Notes under the pieces: generated by a model
The model's input: the letters and a program-made list of their open reading frames with translations, nothing else
The model's database searches: none
What the model was told of the DNA's origin: nothing
Made by a program: the position numbers and the translations under genes
Origin: Novipirellula herctigrandis
Lineage (GTDB): Bacteria; Planctomycetota; Planctomycetia; Pirellulales; Pirellulaceae
Assembly: GCA_007859835.1 (NCBI GenBank)
Contig: SJPJ01000001.1
Coordinates: 1,074,453-1,138,452, forward strand
Reading direction: 5' to 3'
DNA length: 64,000 nt
Shown: piece after piece, positions 1-8,930 of the stretch
How the letters are laid out: each line of letters begins with the position of its first letter
Numbering within the stretch: the first letter of the stretch is position 1

Positions 1-654
1 TTCGAGGGTGTACCGTTCTTGGATTTTGATCACTTTCACTTCGCCGTTCTCCAACCTTGCCTTTACTTCGTGAGGCACGTTCCATGATTCACCAATCGCA
101 ATTGGATTTTCAGGCAATTGAAGTGTCAACGATCCCATCCCTAACGACGCCTTGCTGCCACCGTGGTCTTCACGTGTGAGCTCGTTGCCCATTGGATTGA
201 TCGTCACGGTTGCTAATTTTTTACCCATTTGTTCGGCGACTAACGTAAACACGCTCGGTGGATCTTCGCCGCTCATGCTGTCCCAACGAATTTCTTCCGC
301 TTCACCTTGTTGCTGAGTCATTTCGACCGAATCAACGACATGATCAAACACCATCTCGCCTTCCGGTGTTGCCGGCAAAATATCCCAGTGTCGCTGACTA
401 ATCGTGTGCACCTGAGAGATCTCTTCGGCACCGCGGATCCGCGTTTTTGTTTTCGCTTGATGAGTGACTTCATACTGTAGTTTTTCGCCGGGATTAAGAT
501 GGTAACGGAGCGAAAATCGCTCCAATACGCTGTGCGACGCGTCCTTGGAAGCGGGGCTATCCGCTGGGTCGGCCAGCACGAACGTGGCAAAGTTGGCGAA
601 AAAAAGCATCGAACATGCTACGCAAAGAAAACGATTCACGGCAATCGACTCCAT
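1..654 (-). CDS. Secreted hypothetical protein, C-terminus beyond window
   Basis: The reading frame is open from an ATG at 652-654 to the window edge, giving 218 residues without a stop; the C-terminus is missing. The first 30 residues form a signal peptide: a short n-region with Arg, a hydrophobic core (FLCVACSMLFFANFATFV) and an LAD cleavage-like site. The mature part is soluble, rich in acidic residues and beta-prone stretches, with phrases such as NPGEKLQYEVTHQ and LPENPIAIGESW. These resemble planctomycete secreted proteins of the DUF6263 type, but this is a resemblance only and no function follows. It is divergent from the gene at 794, so the 655-793 gap should hold both promoters. No clear Shine-Dalgarno sequence precedes the ATG; an in-frame GTG five codons later is an alternative start. 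Confidence 0.75.
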   Translation of the reverse strand, partial: MESIAVNRFLCVACSMLFFANFATFVLADPADSPASKDASHSVLERFSLRYHLNPGEKLQYEVTHQAKTKTRIRGAEEISQVHTISQRHWDILPATPEGEMVFDHVVDSVEMTQQQGEAEEIRWDSMSGEDPPSVFTLVAEQMGKKLATVTINPMGNELTREDHGGSKASLGMGSLTLQLPENPIAIGESWNVPHEVKARLENGEVKVIKIQERYTLE

Positions 655-793
655 CCGAGAGGGAAACAAAACAACTTGGGCCAAAACGGTGTTTCACGCC
701 TAGTGCTGCCAGAGTCGCAAATCAGGGCAAACGCTGCAATAGAAATTCCCCAGAGACTTTTTGTGGTACGATTCGTTTACGTTTCCAAAAGGG

Positions 794-2050
794 ATGCCTA
801 TGCTTGAACCATCGCCTCACAACGGTCAAAAACGTCTATTACGGTTGGCGGCTTGCGAACCAATTCAATTGCAAGCAAAGCAAATCTCGCCCGCCGAAGT
901 TCTCGATACACCAGGGCCATTGGTCGGAATCGTCAGTAGCCGCCTGGGTCATGATCCGAATTTACATCGTCAAGTTTGCCAATTCCTGAGCCGCCGGATG
1001 ATGGATCTCCGTCAGCGTCACGCCCGGATTTTAGTGGCTGCCGGATCGGCCATCGAAAAGTTGGCCATTCGAGCCGCGGAGCTTTTCCATATTCCCGTCG
1101 TACGACTGATCGTCGGCAAAGAAGCCACTTCGTATGCAACCACGGAGACCGTTTTGGTTGACTGTGTGATCCAGTCAAATGATGCCCTACCGCGTGACGC
1201 AGTGCTCATTGGTTTGGCGGACCAAATCGATGCAGCCTACGTCCGCCGAGGAGGCAAGATCGACCAAGCACTCCGCCGACGATTGCTCGCCCTCCGCGAT
1301 TCCTCTTGCCGAGTCGCGGTGCTAAACGAATTGCCAACCGCTGGCCCCGAGCTGATCCAATCCGGTGCAATCGGGTGGTATTTGTCCGATACCGATCAGG
1401 CGATGGAATCATGCGTCAAAGGCAATACTTATCAACCGATCATTGACGGTGATACCCGATGGATGCAGAGCGACGGACAATGGTTGATCCATTGCACGCG
1501 ATCCTGTCTAGGACCTTGGCCAGGCCAGACACCAAAGCAGCACCAAGACGAACTTCTCCTCGGGCACTCCGATGGCTTTGCGAATCCAACGTCACGCGGA
1601 CCGCTTGAAACGCTAATGCGAATCGTCCGCTCCGGGCGACTGGTGGCCGGTGCAATCACGAGTGCTCAAAAGTACCCTGTGGTGTGCTTCTCGGAACGGT
1701 CGCTTGTGGAATGTCTAAAACAACGGTCGTTTCGCTCCCATGTCAGCCGCTGGGACGGCGAACCGTACGGGATCGCAGTTCAGATCGATGCGGCCAAACG
1801 ATTTGGGATCAAACCCGTCATCTACGGTGAAAAAGAGCATCGGAAACAACTCACCAGCGAGGACAAATTTCGTTTTCAAGCCAAAGGCAAGACGCACGAT
1901 TGGACTTTAGAGCGAGAATGGCGATACAATGCAACGATCGACCTGACACGCTTCGCCGAAAACGAAGTGCGCGTGTTTGTGCCGGAGAAAGTAGAAGCAA
2001 GCCAACTCTGCCCAATCCGCAATTGGCTAATCTCCGTCACAACAACCTGA
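794..2050 (+). CDS. SLOG-like Rossmann domain fused to a C-terminal EREWR-motif domain
   Basis: A 418-residue soluble protein from ATG 794, preceded by AAAAGGG; a TTG at 761 and an ATG at 800 are alternatives. The N-terminal half (about 30-190) reads like a DprA/LOG-type Rossmann fold: a glycine strand GPLVGIVSSRLG, then ARILVAAGSAIEKLAIRAAE, a small-residue loop followed by a helix, then IPVVRLIVGKEA. SLOG domains bind nucleotides or nucleotide signals. The C-terminal half (about 265-415) has VVCFSERSLVECL, then YGIAVQIDAAKRFG, then WTLEREWRY. The E-x-EWR signature near the end is characteristic of DUF2971-type proteins, several of which accompany defence genes. The domain names come from reading motifs, not from a profile search. 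No signal peptide or membrane segment. It stands alone in its transcription unit. Confidence 0.6.
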   Translation: MPMLEPSPHNGQKRLLRLAACEPIQLQAKQISPAEVLDTPGPLVGIVSSRLGHDPNLHRQVCQFLSRRMMDLRQRHARILVAAGSAIEKLAIRAAELFHIPVVRLIVGKEATSYATTETVLVDCVIQSNDALPRDAVLIGLADQIDAAYVRRGGKIDQALRRRLLALRDSSCRVAVLNELPTAGPELIQSGAIGWYLSDTDQAMESCVKGNTYQPIIDGDTRWMQSDGQWLIHCTRSCLGPWPGQTPKQHQDELLLGHSDGFANPTSRGPLETLMRIVRSGRLVAGAITSAQKYPVVCFSERSLVECLKQRSFRSHVSRWDGEPYGIAVQIDAAKRFGIKPVIYGEKEHRKQLTSEDKFRFQAKGKTHDWTLEREWRYNATIDLTRFAENEVRVFVPEKVEASQLCPIRNWLISVTTT

Positions 2051-2162
2051 ACCGTTGTTTCGTGAGAACTCCATAGCAGGCTAGTTTTTTCGGCCGGTCG
2101 AGCCCTGTACACTTACAATACCGACTATCTTTGAAACCGCTTGACTGACAAAGGAAACGCCG

Positions 2163-3206
2163 ATGAGTTCCGACAAGGTAAGGTTCCGCTGCCAGTGCGG
2201 CCAAGAATTATCCGCCGCAAAGTCTGCCGCGGGCGCAAAAGTCGTATGCCCAAAATGCTCAACGACACTTTTGGTTCCTGGTGCTGCCGCCACACCCGCT
2301 GCGTCGGCGACCGACGTCATCAAAATCCGATGTCCTTGCGGGCAGGTCCTGGCGGCTAAAAAATCGGCAGCCGGATCGACGGTCGCATGTCCGAAGTGCC
2401 AGCAACACCTTCGCGTCCCTGGGTCGGCTCAACCTGCCCCTTCGCAACCTGCCCCTTCGCAACCTGCCCCTTCGCAACCTGCCCCTTCGCAACCTGCCCC
2501 TTCGCAACAGGAATCACCGGACGCGTTTGGCGACGGCGGCTTTCCCTCGTTCTCCGAACCTCCGGCAGCCGCATTCTCAGCACCGCAACCGGCGGCGCAA
2601 ACGCCCGTCAATAATCCATATACCGCTGCGGCCGCAAATCCATACAGCCCGCCGTCCGGCGGTGGCATGGCCGGTCCGGTCGCCGCAGGAAACAACGATG
2701 CGGAACGGACTCGGAACCAATATTTGTCACACGAAGCTTCTATGAAGGGCATTGGACTTTTGTATTTGCTCGGCTCAGTGCTCTTGCTTTTTATGGGGGT
2801 ACTCACACTGATTGGTGGAATTGCGACGCTTGCAGCAGGCGGGAAAAACCCTGAAGCCGGTGTGATTATTATGGTTCTTTCGGTCTTCTATCTCGGTTTC
2901 GGTGCATTGCAACTCTTTGTCGGCCGTGGACTTCGTCGCATGCAAGAATGGGCTCGGATTACCGCTGGCGTCTTGACCATCCCCGGGCTTTTGGGAATCC
3001 CCATTGGGACACTAGTCAGCGCCTATTTCCTCTACATTTTCTTTTCCGAAAAAGGGAAATATGTCTGTAGCGATCATTACCGCCAAGTCGTCGCGGCGAC
3101 GCCCCATATCAAGTACAAAACGCATCCCGCAGTATGGGCCGTTCTGATTGTCTTGGTTCTCGTGATCGTGTTTGGAATTATCGCCTTAGTTTTTACCGGC
3201 AGTTGA
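2163..3206 (+). CDS. Double zinc-ribbon protein with PAPSQ linker and four membrane helices
   Basis: A 347-residue protein with an AAAGGAAA ribosome-binding site before ATG 2163. Two similar zinc ribbons open it: residues 7-37 (CQCGQELSAAKSAAGAKVVC plus PKC) and 57-87 (CPCGQVL then CPKC), each with a CxC...CxxC ligand set. A disordered Pro/Gln/Ala linker follows, containing five PAPSQ repeats. Four hydrophobic segments then form the membrane part (about 197-230, 237-262, 272-300 and 320-345), including LLYLLGSVLLLFMGVLTLIG. Planctomycetes carry many proteins pairing such ribbons with membrane domains; none of this architecture has a role I can name. The ribbons probably face the cytoplasm. 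The linker repeat is perfect at DNA level and so may vary in copy number. Confidence 0.8.
   Translation: MSSDKVRFRCQCGQELSAAKSAAGAKVVCPKCSTTLLVPGAAATPAASATDVIKIRCPCGQVLAAKKSAAGSTVACPKCQQHLRVPGSAQPAPSQPAPSQPAPSQPAPSQPAPSQQESPDAFGDGGFPSFSEPPAAAFSAPQPAAQTPVNNPYTAAAANPYSPPSGGGMAGPVAAGNNDAERTRNQYLSHEASMKGIGLLYLLGSVLLLFMGVLTLIGGIATLAAGGKNPEAGVIIMVLSVFYLGFGALQLFVGRGLRRMQEWARITAGVLTIPGLLGIPIGTLVSAYFLYIFFSEKGKYVCSDHYRQVVAATPHIKYKTHPAVWAVLIVLVLVIVFGIIALVFTGS
2430..2504 (+). repeat. 15-bp perfect tandem repeat, five copies
   Basis: The unit CAACCTGCCCCTTCG occurs five times head to tail without mismatch inside the zinc-ribbon membrane protein and encodes QPAPS. The period is a multiple of three, so gain or loss of units only changes linker length. 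A sixth partial CAAC unit follows. Confidence 0.95.
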
Positions 3207-3601
3207 GCGATCATGCGGAGCATCGGCTTTCCCGATTTGATAATCCGCGGTGCACGATAGCCACTCTCGCACCGCAGCATCCACTCTCGCACCGCAGCGT
3301 GCTATCACCGGATCGTGATTCACGAACAGGATCCGGTTATTTCGGTCGCATCTTTCGTAGTGGCCGGTGTCAAACCAGGATCACTTTTTCACTCGGCTAA
3401 ACTGTGGCGAACAGGTTGAGTTTGTCGACGCTCCTTCTACACGCCGTTTCGCTGCTGCGTTTTCTGCATCCGTATCGCAGGCCGCACGCGAAGAGATGAC
3501 GTGTAACGATGGACCGACTCATTCCAATTTATTGGATCGCAACGATCACGGCATGATCGCAGCGAGCCTACTGACCCATCCTGTTGGACCTCCCATTCGT
3601 G
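3207..3601. other. Intergenic region with a 20-bp tandem duplication
   Basis: I find no convincing gene in this 395-bp gap; the short open frames lack start signals and recognisable sequence. At 3261-3280 and 3281-3300 a unit starting CCACTCTCGCACCGCAGC is duplicated. GATAGC at 3256-3261 and GCTATC at 3301-3306 flank the pair as an inverted repeat, so the duplicated block sits in the loop of a potential hairpin. Confidence 0.6.
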
Positions 3602-4357
3602 ATGCTCTCTTCCTCAACCGACCTCGCTGGTGCAAACAGCGATGATGATGCGTTGCCATTTGGTGACCGCATGATCTCGGAATACTTATTGGTGTGCGAA
3701 GCTCGCGCGACATCGTTGACCGATGGCGTTTGGAACTTCTCACTCGAATCCGCTGACGGTACCCCCGTCTTTACCGCCGGAGACAGTGAACACGGTGACC
3801 TCAATCGCTTGACTCTTCTCGCAGCCGTGCGCGGCCTTGAAGCAATCGAAGGTCCATCGTCGGTCACGCTGTTGAGTAACAACCGCTACTTGATTCGTTC
3901 ACTCGCCGATTCCTTACCGCGATGGCGCGAGAACAATTTTGTGTGGGAACATTTCGGTCGTCGCATTGATGTCCAGCATGCGGATTTGTGGCGTCGCGTT
4001 GACCGAGCCCTTGGGATCCACCGTGTCGAAGCATGTTTGGTTTCATCTCGTTTGGTCAGCCCCGTGCAACGCCCCAAGATGATGGACGCTGGCTCAGGTC
4101 GTGAAGCCAAGCGTTCATTCGAGTCGAAACGCTGCGAATCGAAAAACGGCGTCACCGTGCGGATCGATGCGCCACATGAGGCCGTTCCTGCCAACCACAC
4201 AGCAGGCCCGGTTGCAGGTCACGATTCGGATCGCGATCCAATCAAACGACCAAGCGACCGGCTGCGACGGTGGCTACTCAGCGGAGCGACATCGGCTGCG
4301 GCTGCCGCCCCAGCACGTCGCCAACTGACCACCGCGGAATTGCTCGAAATGTCGTGA
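3602..4357 (+). CDS. RNase HI-like protein with degenerate active site
   Basis: From ATG 3602 this encodes 251 residues; a TTG at 3584 is the alternative start. Residues roughly 25-150 follow the ribonuclease HI fold order: strand pair NFSLESADGTPVFTAG, helix NRLTLLAAVRGLEAI, strand VTLLSNNRYLIRSL, then WRENNFVWEHFGRRI and HADLWRRVDRAL, then a VEACLV strand. In active RNase HI the helix reads NRMELMAAIVALEAL and the next strand TDSQYV; here the helix glutamate is Thr and the strand aspartate is Asn. The C-terminal gH-x-G-x-xxN-x-xD segment is also absent, replaced by a basic low-complexity tail. It is therefore probably not a nuclease; it could bind RNA-DNA hybrids or serve another role. It lies upstream of glgB in the same direction. 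Confidence 0.65.
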   Translation: MLSSSTDLAGANSDDDALPFGDRMISEYLLVCEARATSLTDGVWNFSLESADGTPVFTAGDSEHGDLNRLTLLAAVRGLEAIEGPSSVTLLSNNRYLIRSLADSLPRWRENNFVWEHFGRRIDVQHADLWRRVDRALGIHRVEACLVSSRLVSPVQRPKMMDAGSGREAKRSFESKRCESKNGVTVRIDAPHEAVPANHTAGPVAGHDSDRDPIKRPSDRLRRWLLSGATSAAAAAPARRQLTTAELLEMS

Positions 4358-4498
4358 GCAAAACCGCAAAACACATCTGAAAATTGATCAAGCCGCCTTC
4401 GGTTGCCCTTTCCGAGCGGCCAAACGGACTGCCCTTTGTGGCAAAACGGACTGAATTTCCACAACCCTTTCACGTATTTTTTGATTTCGGTATCTCAA

Positions 4499-6751
4499 AT
4501 GCACACTCAAGTTTCGCTCTCGTCGATCACCAAACTCATCGACGGAACCCACGAAAACCCTTCTAATCTGTTGGGACCGCATACGATCGATTATCGCGGC
4601 AATGCGGCAGTGGCCGTCCGCAGCTACCTTCCGGACGCGAAAGCCGCATGGGTGATCGACCGGGCAAGCGGCCAAAAACGGGCGATGCGGCGAATTCACC
4701 CGGCTGGATTTTTTGAGGCGATTTGTGATCCTATGGTCGACGGATCGCGCCCGAAACGCGATGCTAGTAGTAGCACCGCATTGGAAAAATCAAAGTACCA
4801 CATCCAGATGACTAACGAATCCGGAAAGCTAGTTGAAATGCAAGACCCTTACGCAATCCCTTCGATTTTGACCGACTTTGATCGCTATTTGATCGGCGAA
4901 GGCAAACACCACCAAATCTACGATCGACTCGGTGCCCAACTTCGCACGGTAGACGGACAATCGGGCGTCAACTTTTCCGTCTGGGCTCCGAACGCTCGCA
5001 GCGTCCAAATTGTTGGCGATTTCAATGGATGGGACGGTCGAAAACATGTCGCACGGGTCCAAGCGCATCTGGGGATTTGGGAACTGTTCGTTCCTGGAGC
5101 AAAAGTAGGCGACCGCTACAAATTCCGGATTCATAACGAACAAGGCGAATGGGTCGACAAAAGTGACCCCGTTGGCTTCGCCGCAGAATTGCCTCCACTG
5201 ACTGCATCGATCGTCACCGACCTAACGACCTTTCAGTGGTCCGATAGCGATTGGATCGACGGGCGGGCCGAGTGGAATCCAATGCACGAACCCATGAATG
5301 TCTACGAAGTCCATCTGGGAAGCTGGCAAAAAGGCCCCGGTCGAACGCACGGTTGGCTCGACTACCGCGACTTGGCCCGACGATTGGCTGAGTATTGCCA
5401 CCGTATGAATTTCACTCACGTCGAGTTGATGCCCGTTAACGAACATCCATTCAGCGGGTCATGGGGCTATCAAGCGGTTGGCTACTTTGCACCGACCAGC
5501 CGCCACGGCAACCCCGAAGACTTCATGTACTTCGTCGACTATATGCACCAACACGGTATTGGTGTGATCATTGATTGGGTCCCCGCTCACTTCCCCAAAG
5601 ACAGTCATGGATTGCGTCGCTTTGACGGTTCGGCGCTCTACGAGCATGAAGATCCACGCAAAGGCGAGCATCCCGATTGGGGCACAATGATCTTCAACTA
5701 TGGGCGCAACGAAGTTCGAAACTTCTTGGTCGCCAACGCACTGTTTTGGTTAGACAAATACCATATCGATGGTTTGCGGGTCGACGCGGTCGCTTCGATG
5801 TTGTACCTCGACTACAGCCGCGAAGATGGCGAATGGGTTCCCAATCAATATGGTGGCCGCGAAAATCTCGAAGCCCTCGATTTCCTTCGCGAATTCAATA
5901 TCGCCGTTCACGAAAAATTCCCGGGTGTGGTTACAGCCGCTGAAGAATCAACCGCTTGGCCCGGAGTATCCCGCCCAACGTACGATGGCGGCCTTGGGTT
6001 CACTTACAAGTGGAACATGGGATGGATGAATGACACGCTGACCTACATGCGAAACGAGCCGATTCATCGAAAATACCATCAAAACGAATTAACGTTTAGT
6101 TTGATCTACGCGTTCACCGAAAACTTCATGTTGCCTCTTTCGCACGACGAAGTGGTCCACGGCAAAGGATCACTTATCAGCCAAATGCCTGGTGACATGT
6201 GGCAGAAGTTCGCAAATCTGCGTTTGTTGTACTCTTACATGTGGACCCACCCAGGCAAAAAACTGTTGTTCATGGGTGGCGAATTCGCTCAGTGGAACGA
6301 GTGGAATGACGATGATGGACCGGATTGGATTCTGCTCGATTTCGCCACCCACCGTGGCGTGCAACAACTGGTTGCCGACTTGAACAAATTGGTAGTCGAG
6401 AACCCCGCGCTGCATCAACTCGACTTTAGTGGCGAAGGGTTCGAGTGGGTTGACTGCATGAATGCGGATGCCAGTATCTTGTCCTATCTTCGCAAAGGAC
6501 TTGACGGTGCTCCGCCAATCCTCGTCTGCAGCAACTTCACACCAGTCGTTCGCCAAGGTTACCGCGTCGGTGTTCCCGAAAGTGGTTATTGGAAAGAGAT
6601 TTTCAACAGCGACGGAGAAGCCTACGGCGGAAGTAATGTGGGAAACTATCCAGGACGAAAGACTTTTGGCGAAGGCCAACACGGTCGCCCCGATAGCATC
6701 TCCATCGACTTGCCACCGCTGGCAACCGTGATTTTCCGCCTTGAACAGTAG
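4499..6751 (+). CDS. glgB: 1,4-alpha-glucan branching enzyme (glycogen branching, GH13)
   Basis: Transfers alpha-1,4 glucan segments to alpha-1,6 branch points during glycogen synthesis in the cytoplasm. ATG 4499 gives 750 residues, a normal length for a GlgB with both N-terminal beta domains (N1 with LLGPHTIDYRGN; CBM48 with VNFSVWAPNARSVQIVGDFN). The catalytic barrel shows the GH13 set: VELMPVNEHPF and GYQAVGYFAPTSRHG, DWVPAHFP, nucleophile D429 in GLRVDAVASM, acid/base E482 in AEESTAWPGVSRP, and D550 in LSHDEVVHGKGS. A frame upstream to 4403 is open but its peptide has no GlgB similarity. Glycogen phosphorylase is 33 kb away at 39289, so the glycogen genes are not an operon here. Confidence 0.97.
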   Translation: MHTQVSLSSITKLIDGTHENPSNLLGPHTIDYRGNAAVAVRSYLPDAKAAWVIDRASGQKRAMRRIHPAGFFEAICDPMVDGSRPKRDASSSTALEKSKYHIQMTNESGKLVEMQDPYAIPSILTDFDRYLIGEGKHHQIYDRLGAQLRTVDGQSGVNFSVWAPNARSVQIVGDFNGWDGRKHVARVQAHLGIWELFVPGAKVGDRYKFRIHNEQGEWVDKSDPVGFAAELPPLTASIVTDLTTFQWSDSDWIDGRAEWNPMHEPMNVYEVHLGSWQKGPGRTHGWLDYRDLARRLAEYCHRMNFTHVELMPVNEHPFSGSWGYQAVGYFAPTSRHGNPEDFMYFVDYMHQHGIGVIIDWVPAHFPKDSHGLRRFDGSALYEHEDPRKGEHPDWGTMIFNYGRNEVRNFLVANALFWLDKYHIDGLRVDAVASMLYLDYSREDGEWVPNQYGGRENLEALDFLREFNIAVHEKFPGVVTAAEESTAWPGVSRPTYDGGLGFTYKWNMGWMNDTLTYMRNEPIHRKYHQNELTFSLIYAFTENFMLPLSHDEVVHGKGSLISQMPGDMWQKFANLRLLYSYMWTHPGKKLLFMGGEFAQWNEWNDDDGPDWILLDFATHRGVQQLVADLNKLVVENPALHQLDFSGEGFEWVDCMNADASILSYLRKGLDGAPPILVCSNFTPVVRQGYRVGVPESGYWKEIFNSDGEAYGGSNVGNYPGRKTFGEGQHGRPDSISIDLPPLATVIFRLEQ

Positions 6752-6784
6752 GCAGCTCGTGCTGTCGAAGTACCGACCACAGCG

Positions 6785-6820
6785 AACGGCGCAACGGAGA
6801 TTTCCGTGAAGAGCGCCGTT
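6785..6820. terminator. Nested inverted repeat between convergent genes
   Basis: AACGGCGC (6785-6792) pairs with GCGCCGTT (6813-6820), and inside it ACGGA (6794-6798) pairs with TCCGT (6803-6807). The element sits between the convergent ends of glgB and the Nif3 gene and touches the latter's stop codon. No U-tract follows on either strand, so it is a candidate bidirectional terminator or 3'-end stabiliser rather than a classical one. Confidence 0.5.
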
Positions 6821-7649
6821 AGTTTAAGCTGTCGCTGATCCCGATCGATATCGGATCGGACTCGCGACGGCTTGGCCAAACGTTTGACTCAGGAAACTCG
6901 GCTGCAAGCTGTTCCGCCAACCGCTGCATCGCAAAGCGTTCGCTTTGGTAGTGGCCAATCAGAATCAAACTGATTCCAAGCGACTCGGCTTCAAGGCAAG
7001 TGTGAAACGTCGCTTCGCCCGTGACCATGGTATCGCAACCTTTTCGATGGGCCGCTGCCAAGAAACTACCACCGCTACCGCACGCGAATGCACATCGGCG
7101 GACCGGCCTGTTGAACGAACCAACACATCGCCAATGATCGCCGGATACCAGCTTTGATACACGCGAAGCAAACTCCGACAACGACTCCTTCTCGACGAGA
7201 GTCCCGTAGCGACCGCTGCCCAAATTAGTCGGATCTGGGTTCGCTGGATTGCCGTCGAGCTCTAGATCGACCAACGGACGAACATCACAAAGTCCCAATT
7301 GGTCAGCCCATTGTTGGTTGATCCCTGCGGCTGCCGAATCGAATGCAGTGTGAGCGCTATAAATTGCAACGCCCGCTCGGATCAATCGCAGCAGCATTGA
7401 GCCCGCAATGGTATCGGACGTGATCCGGGAAAACGGCTTAAAGGGCAGCGGATGATGTGTGACAACCATATGGACGTTTTCGTCAACGGCTTCATCGACC
7501 ACCAAAGGAGAGATCGTCAGACACGTCATAATACGGCTAGCCTCGCATTTGCGATCACCGACTAGCAAACCGACGTTATCCCAGGACTCAGCCAATCGCA
7601 GAGGCGCGATCTCGGCCAAGCATTGACAAACCCGATCCACGCTTACCAT
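6819..7649 (-). CDS. Nif3-family dinuclear metal-centre protein (YbgI-like)
   Basis: A 276-residue member of the Nif3/DUF34 family (GTP cyclohydrolase I type 2-like), cytoplasmic hexameric proteins with a two-metal site of uncertain reaction. The start MVSVDRVCQCLAEIAPLRLAESWDNVGLLVGD matches the family's opening. Metal ligands are visible in VVTHHPLPF (paired His), the SAHTAFDSAAAGIN segment (His and Asp), and IGHYQSERFAM near the C-terminus (His, Glu). The glycine-rich GSGRYGTL and ACGSGGSFL match its middle part, and MVTGEATFHT is the usual DxxxTGE-like stretch. Its length equals the short family form without an inserted PII-like domain. It is convergent with glgB and upstream of, but not overlapping, infC. 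Confidence 0.9.
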   Translation of the reverse strand: MVSVDRVCQCLAEIAPLRLAESWDNVGLLVGDRKCEASRIMTCLTISPLVVDEAVDENVHMVVTHHPLPFKPFSRITSDTIAGSMLLRLIRAGVAIYSAHTAFDSAAAGINQQWADQLGLCDVRPLVDLELDGNPANPDPTNLGSGRYGTLVEKESLSEFASRVSKLVSGDHWRCVGSFNRPVRRCAFACGSGGSFLAAAHRKGCDTMVTGEATFHTCLEAESLGISLILIGHYQSERFAMQRLAEQLAAEFPESNVWPSRRESDPISIGISDSLN

Positions 7650-7789
7650 TGAATTTCCCCATTGTCGCCCCTTCGCTCGGCGCGTGGGCGTAGCCCGACC
7701 TTAAACGATCATTGCGACGCAAAGGCGACCGGACTAGCCGACCATCGGACCGATTCAAAACCTATCCGCGACTAAATCAACCTCGTCAC

Positions 7790-8320
7790 CTATTTTGGTG
7801 CGATCATGCAGATCATTCGTCGTCCGTGTTGTTGCGGTGGCGTTTCGACCTTGCCTACCTCACTTAGCATTTCGACGACCATCTCCATGACCTTTCGGCC
7901 TTCTTCGATGTGCGCCATTTCGCGGCCACGGAACAGAACGCTTACTTGGACTTTGTCCTTGTGCTCCAAGAATTTTTCCGCTTGGCGGATCTTGGTGCGT
8001 ACGTCCTCGTTACCGGTCTTGGGTCGAAGTCGAATTTCTTTGGTCTTCGTCTTGGTATGACTACTTTGTTGTTTCTTGTTCTTCTCGTACTTGAATTTGC
8101 CGTAATCCATGATTCGGCAAACTGGCGGTCGCTCGTTGGGAGCAACTTCCACTAAGTCGAGGCCAGCGTCACGTGCTCGATCGAGGGCTGCTTCGGTTGG
8201 GATTATCCCCAACTGTTCCCCCTCTTCACTGACGACTCGAACCGGACTGATTCGGATCTGGCTATTAATGCGTACGGTATCGCGAGATTCTTGCTGGTTG
8301 GTTTTTCGTGCCAATGCCAC
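7790..8320 (-). CDS. infC: Translation initiation factor IF-3
   Basis: IF-3 binds the 30S subunit and enforces correct start codon and initiator tRNA choice. The 176-residue product carries the N-terminal domain ([20 protein letters not shown], then [20 protein letters not shown] and MDYGKFKYE), the basic linker, and the C-terminal domain ([46 protein letters not shown]). The best start is GTG at 8318-8320, preceded by GGAGA about 12 nt upstream. Many bacteria start infC with a non-ATG codon so that IF-3 represses its own translation, so the GTG fits an autoregulated start, although the classical AUU is not in frame here. The usual partners rpmI and rplT are not found next to it in this window. 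Confidence 0.97.
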   Translation of the reverse strand: MALARKTNQQESRDTVRINSQIRISPVRVVSEEGEQLGIIPTEAALDRARDAGLDLVEVAPNERPPVCRIMDYGKFKYEKNKKQQSSHTKTKTKEIRLRPKTGNEDVRTKIRQAEKFLEHKDKVQVSVLFRGREMAHIEEGRKVMEMVVEMLSEVGKVETPPQQHGRRMICMIAPK

Positions 8321-8856
8321 TAAATAAAACGTCTCCGGCCGGATGGCGGTTCCGGCACAATAGGTAAGTGTTCGATCCCGGATACCTTATTCGAAGGCGA
8401 CCAAAATCGAGTAAATCCAAAAGGTGTTTGGGGGGGACCAACGCAGTCCCATCCCGATCTGCAAACCACTTTACCTCATCATATAGGCGATAGGGGCGGT
8501 TTAAGGGGCCGTCAAGCCCAAATGCATTGCAAAAGTATCCATCTCAGCGGTGGTAAACGTCAACAGTGAAACCCCTGAAATCCGCATTTTGCACCAGAAC
8601 AGATAGCAAAACAGGCTCATTAAGGGTCGCCGGTTACAATAGTTAGCACTTTCAGGGGGATCAGGCGCTGGAATTCGGCTTGATTCGCTCCAAAAAAAAC
8701 CGGATTGAAACATACTTGACGAGTCGGCAAGTTCGGCACAGACTACCGAGGCTGAACGGGAGACCGCAAGTTCAAGGACGAGCGGGGTAACCGTCGAAAC
8801 GATACCTTGTCGAGGGTCATCAAGATTCGACATCTTGTTGAGTCCCGACTCAAAAA
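8321..8856. other. Region between infC and tRNA-Val, possible short ORF
   Basis: This 536-bp stretch holds the upstream region of infC and of tRNA-Val. A frame at 8501-8833 on the minus strand could encode 110 residues (start MSNLDDPRQGIVSTVTPLVL), but it has no ribosome-binding site I trust, no known motif, and overlaps the expected tRNA promoter. I regard it as unproven. Confidence 0.4.
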
Positions 8857-8930
8857 GGGCAATTAGCTCAGTTGGTTAGAGCGCCACGTTGACATCGTGG
8901 AGGTCACAGATTCGAGTTCTGTATTGCCCA
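8857..8930 (+). tRNA. tRNA-Val, anticodon GAC
   Basis: A full cloverleaf: acceptor stem GGGCAAT (8857-8863) with ATTGCCC (8923-8929) and discriminator A; D arm GCTC/GAGC; anticodon stem CCACG/CGTGG around loop TTGACAT, giving anticodon GAC (Val); T arm ACAGA/TCTGT around TTCGAGT. No CCA is encoded. The 3' end from 8919 is the attachment site of the integrative element that follows, so the original downstream terminator is now at 16566. The mature tRNA sequence is intact. Confidence 0.96.

Noticed and set aside
8863..8930. Integrase C-terminal residues as a functional domain
   Set aside because: They are antisense tRNA sequence, a common artefact of tRNA-integrated elements, although their swap on excision is noted as a finding.
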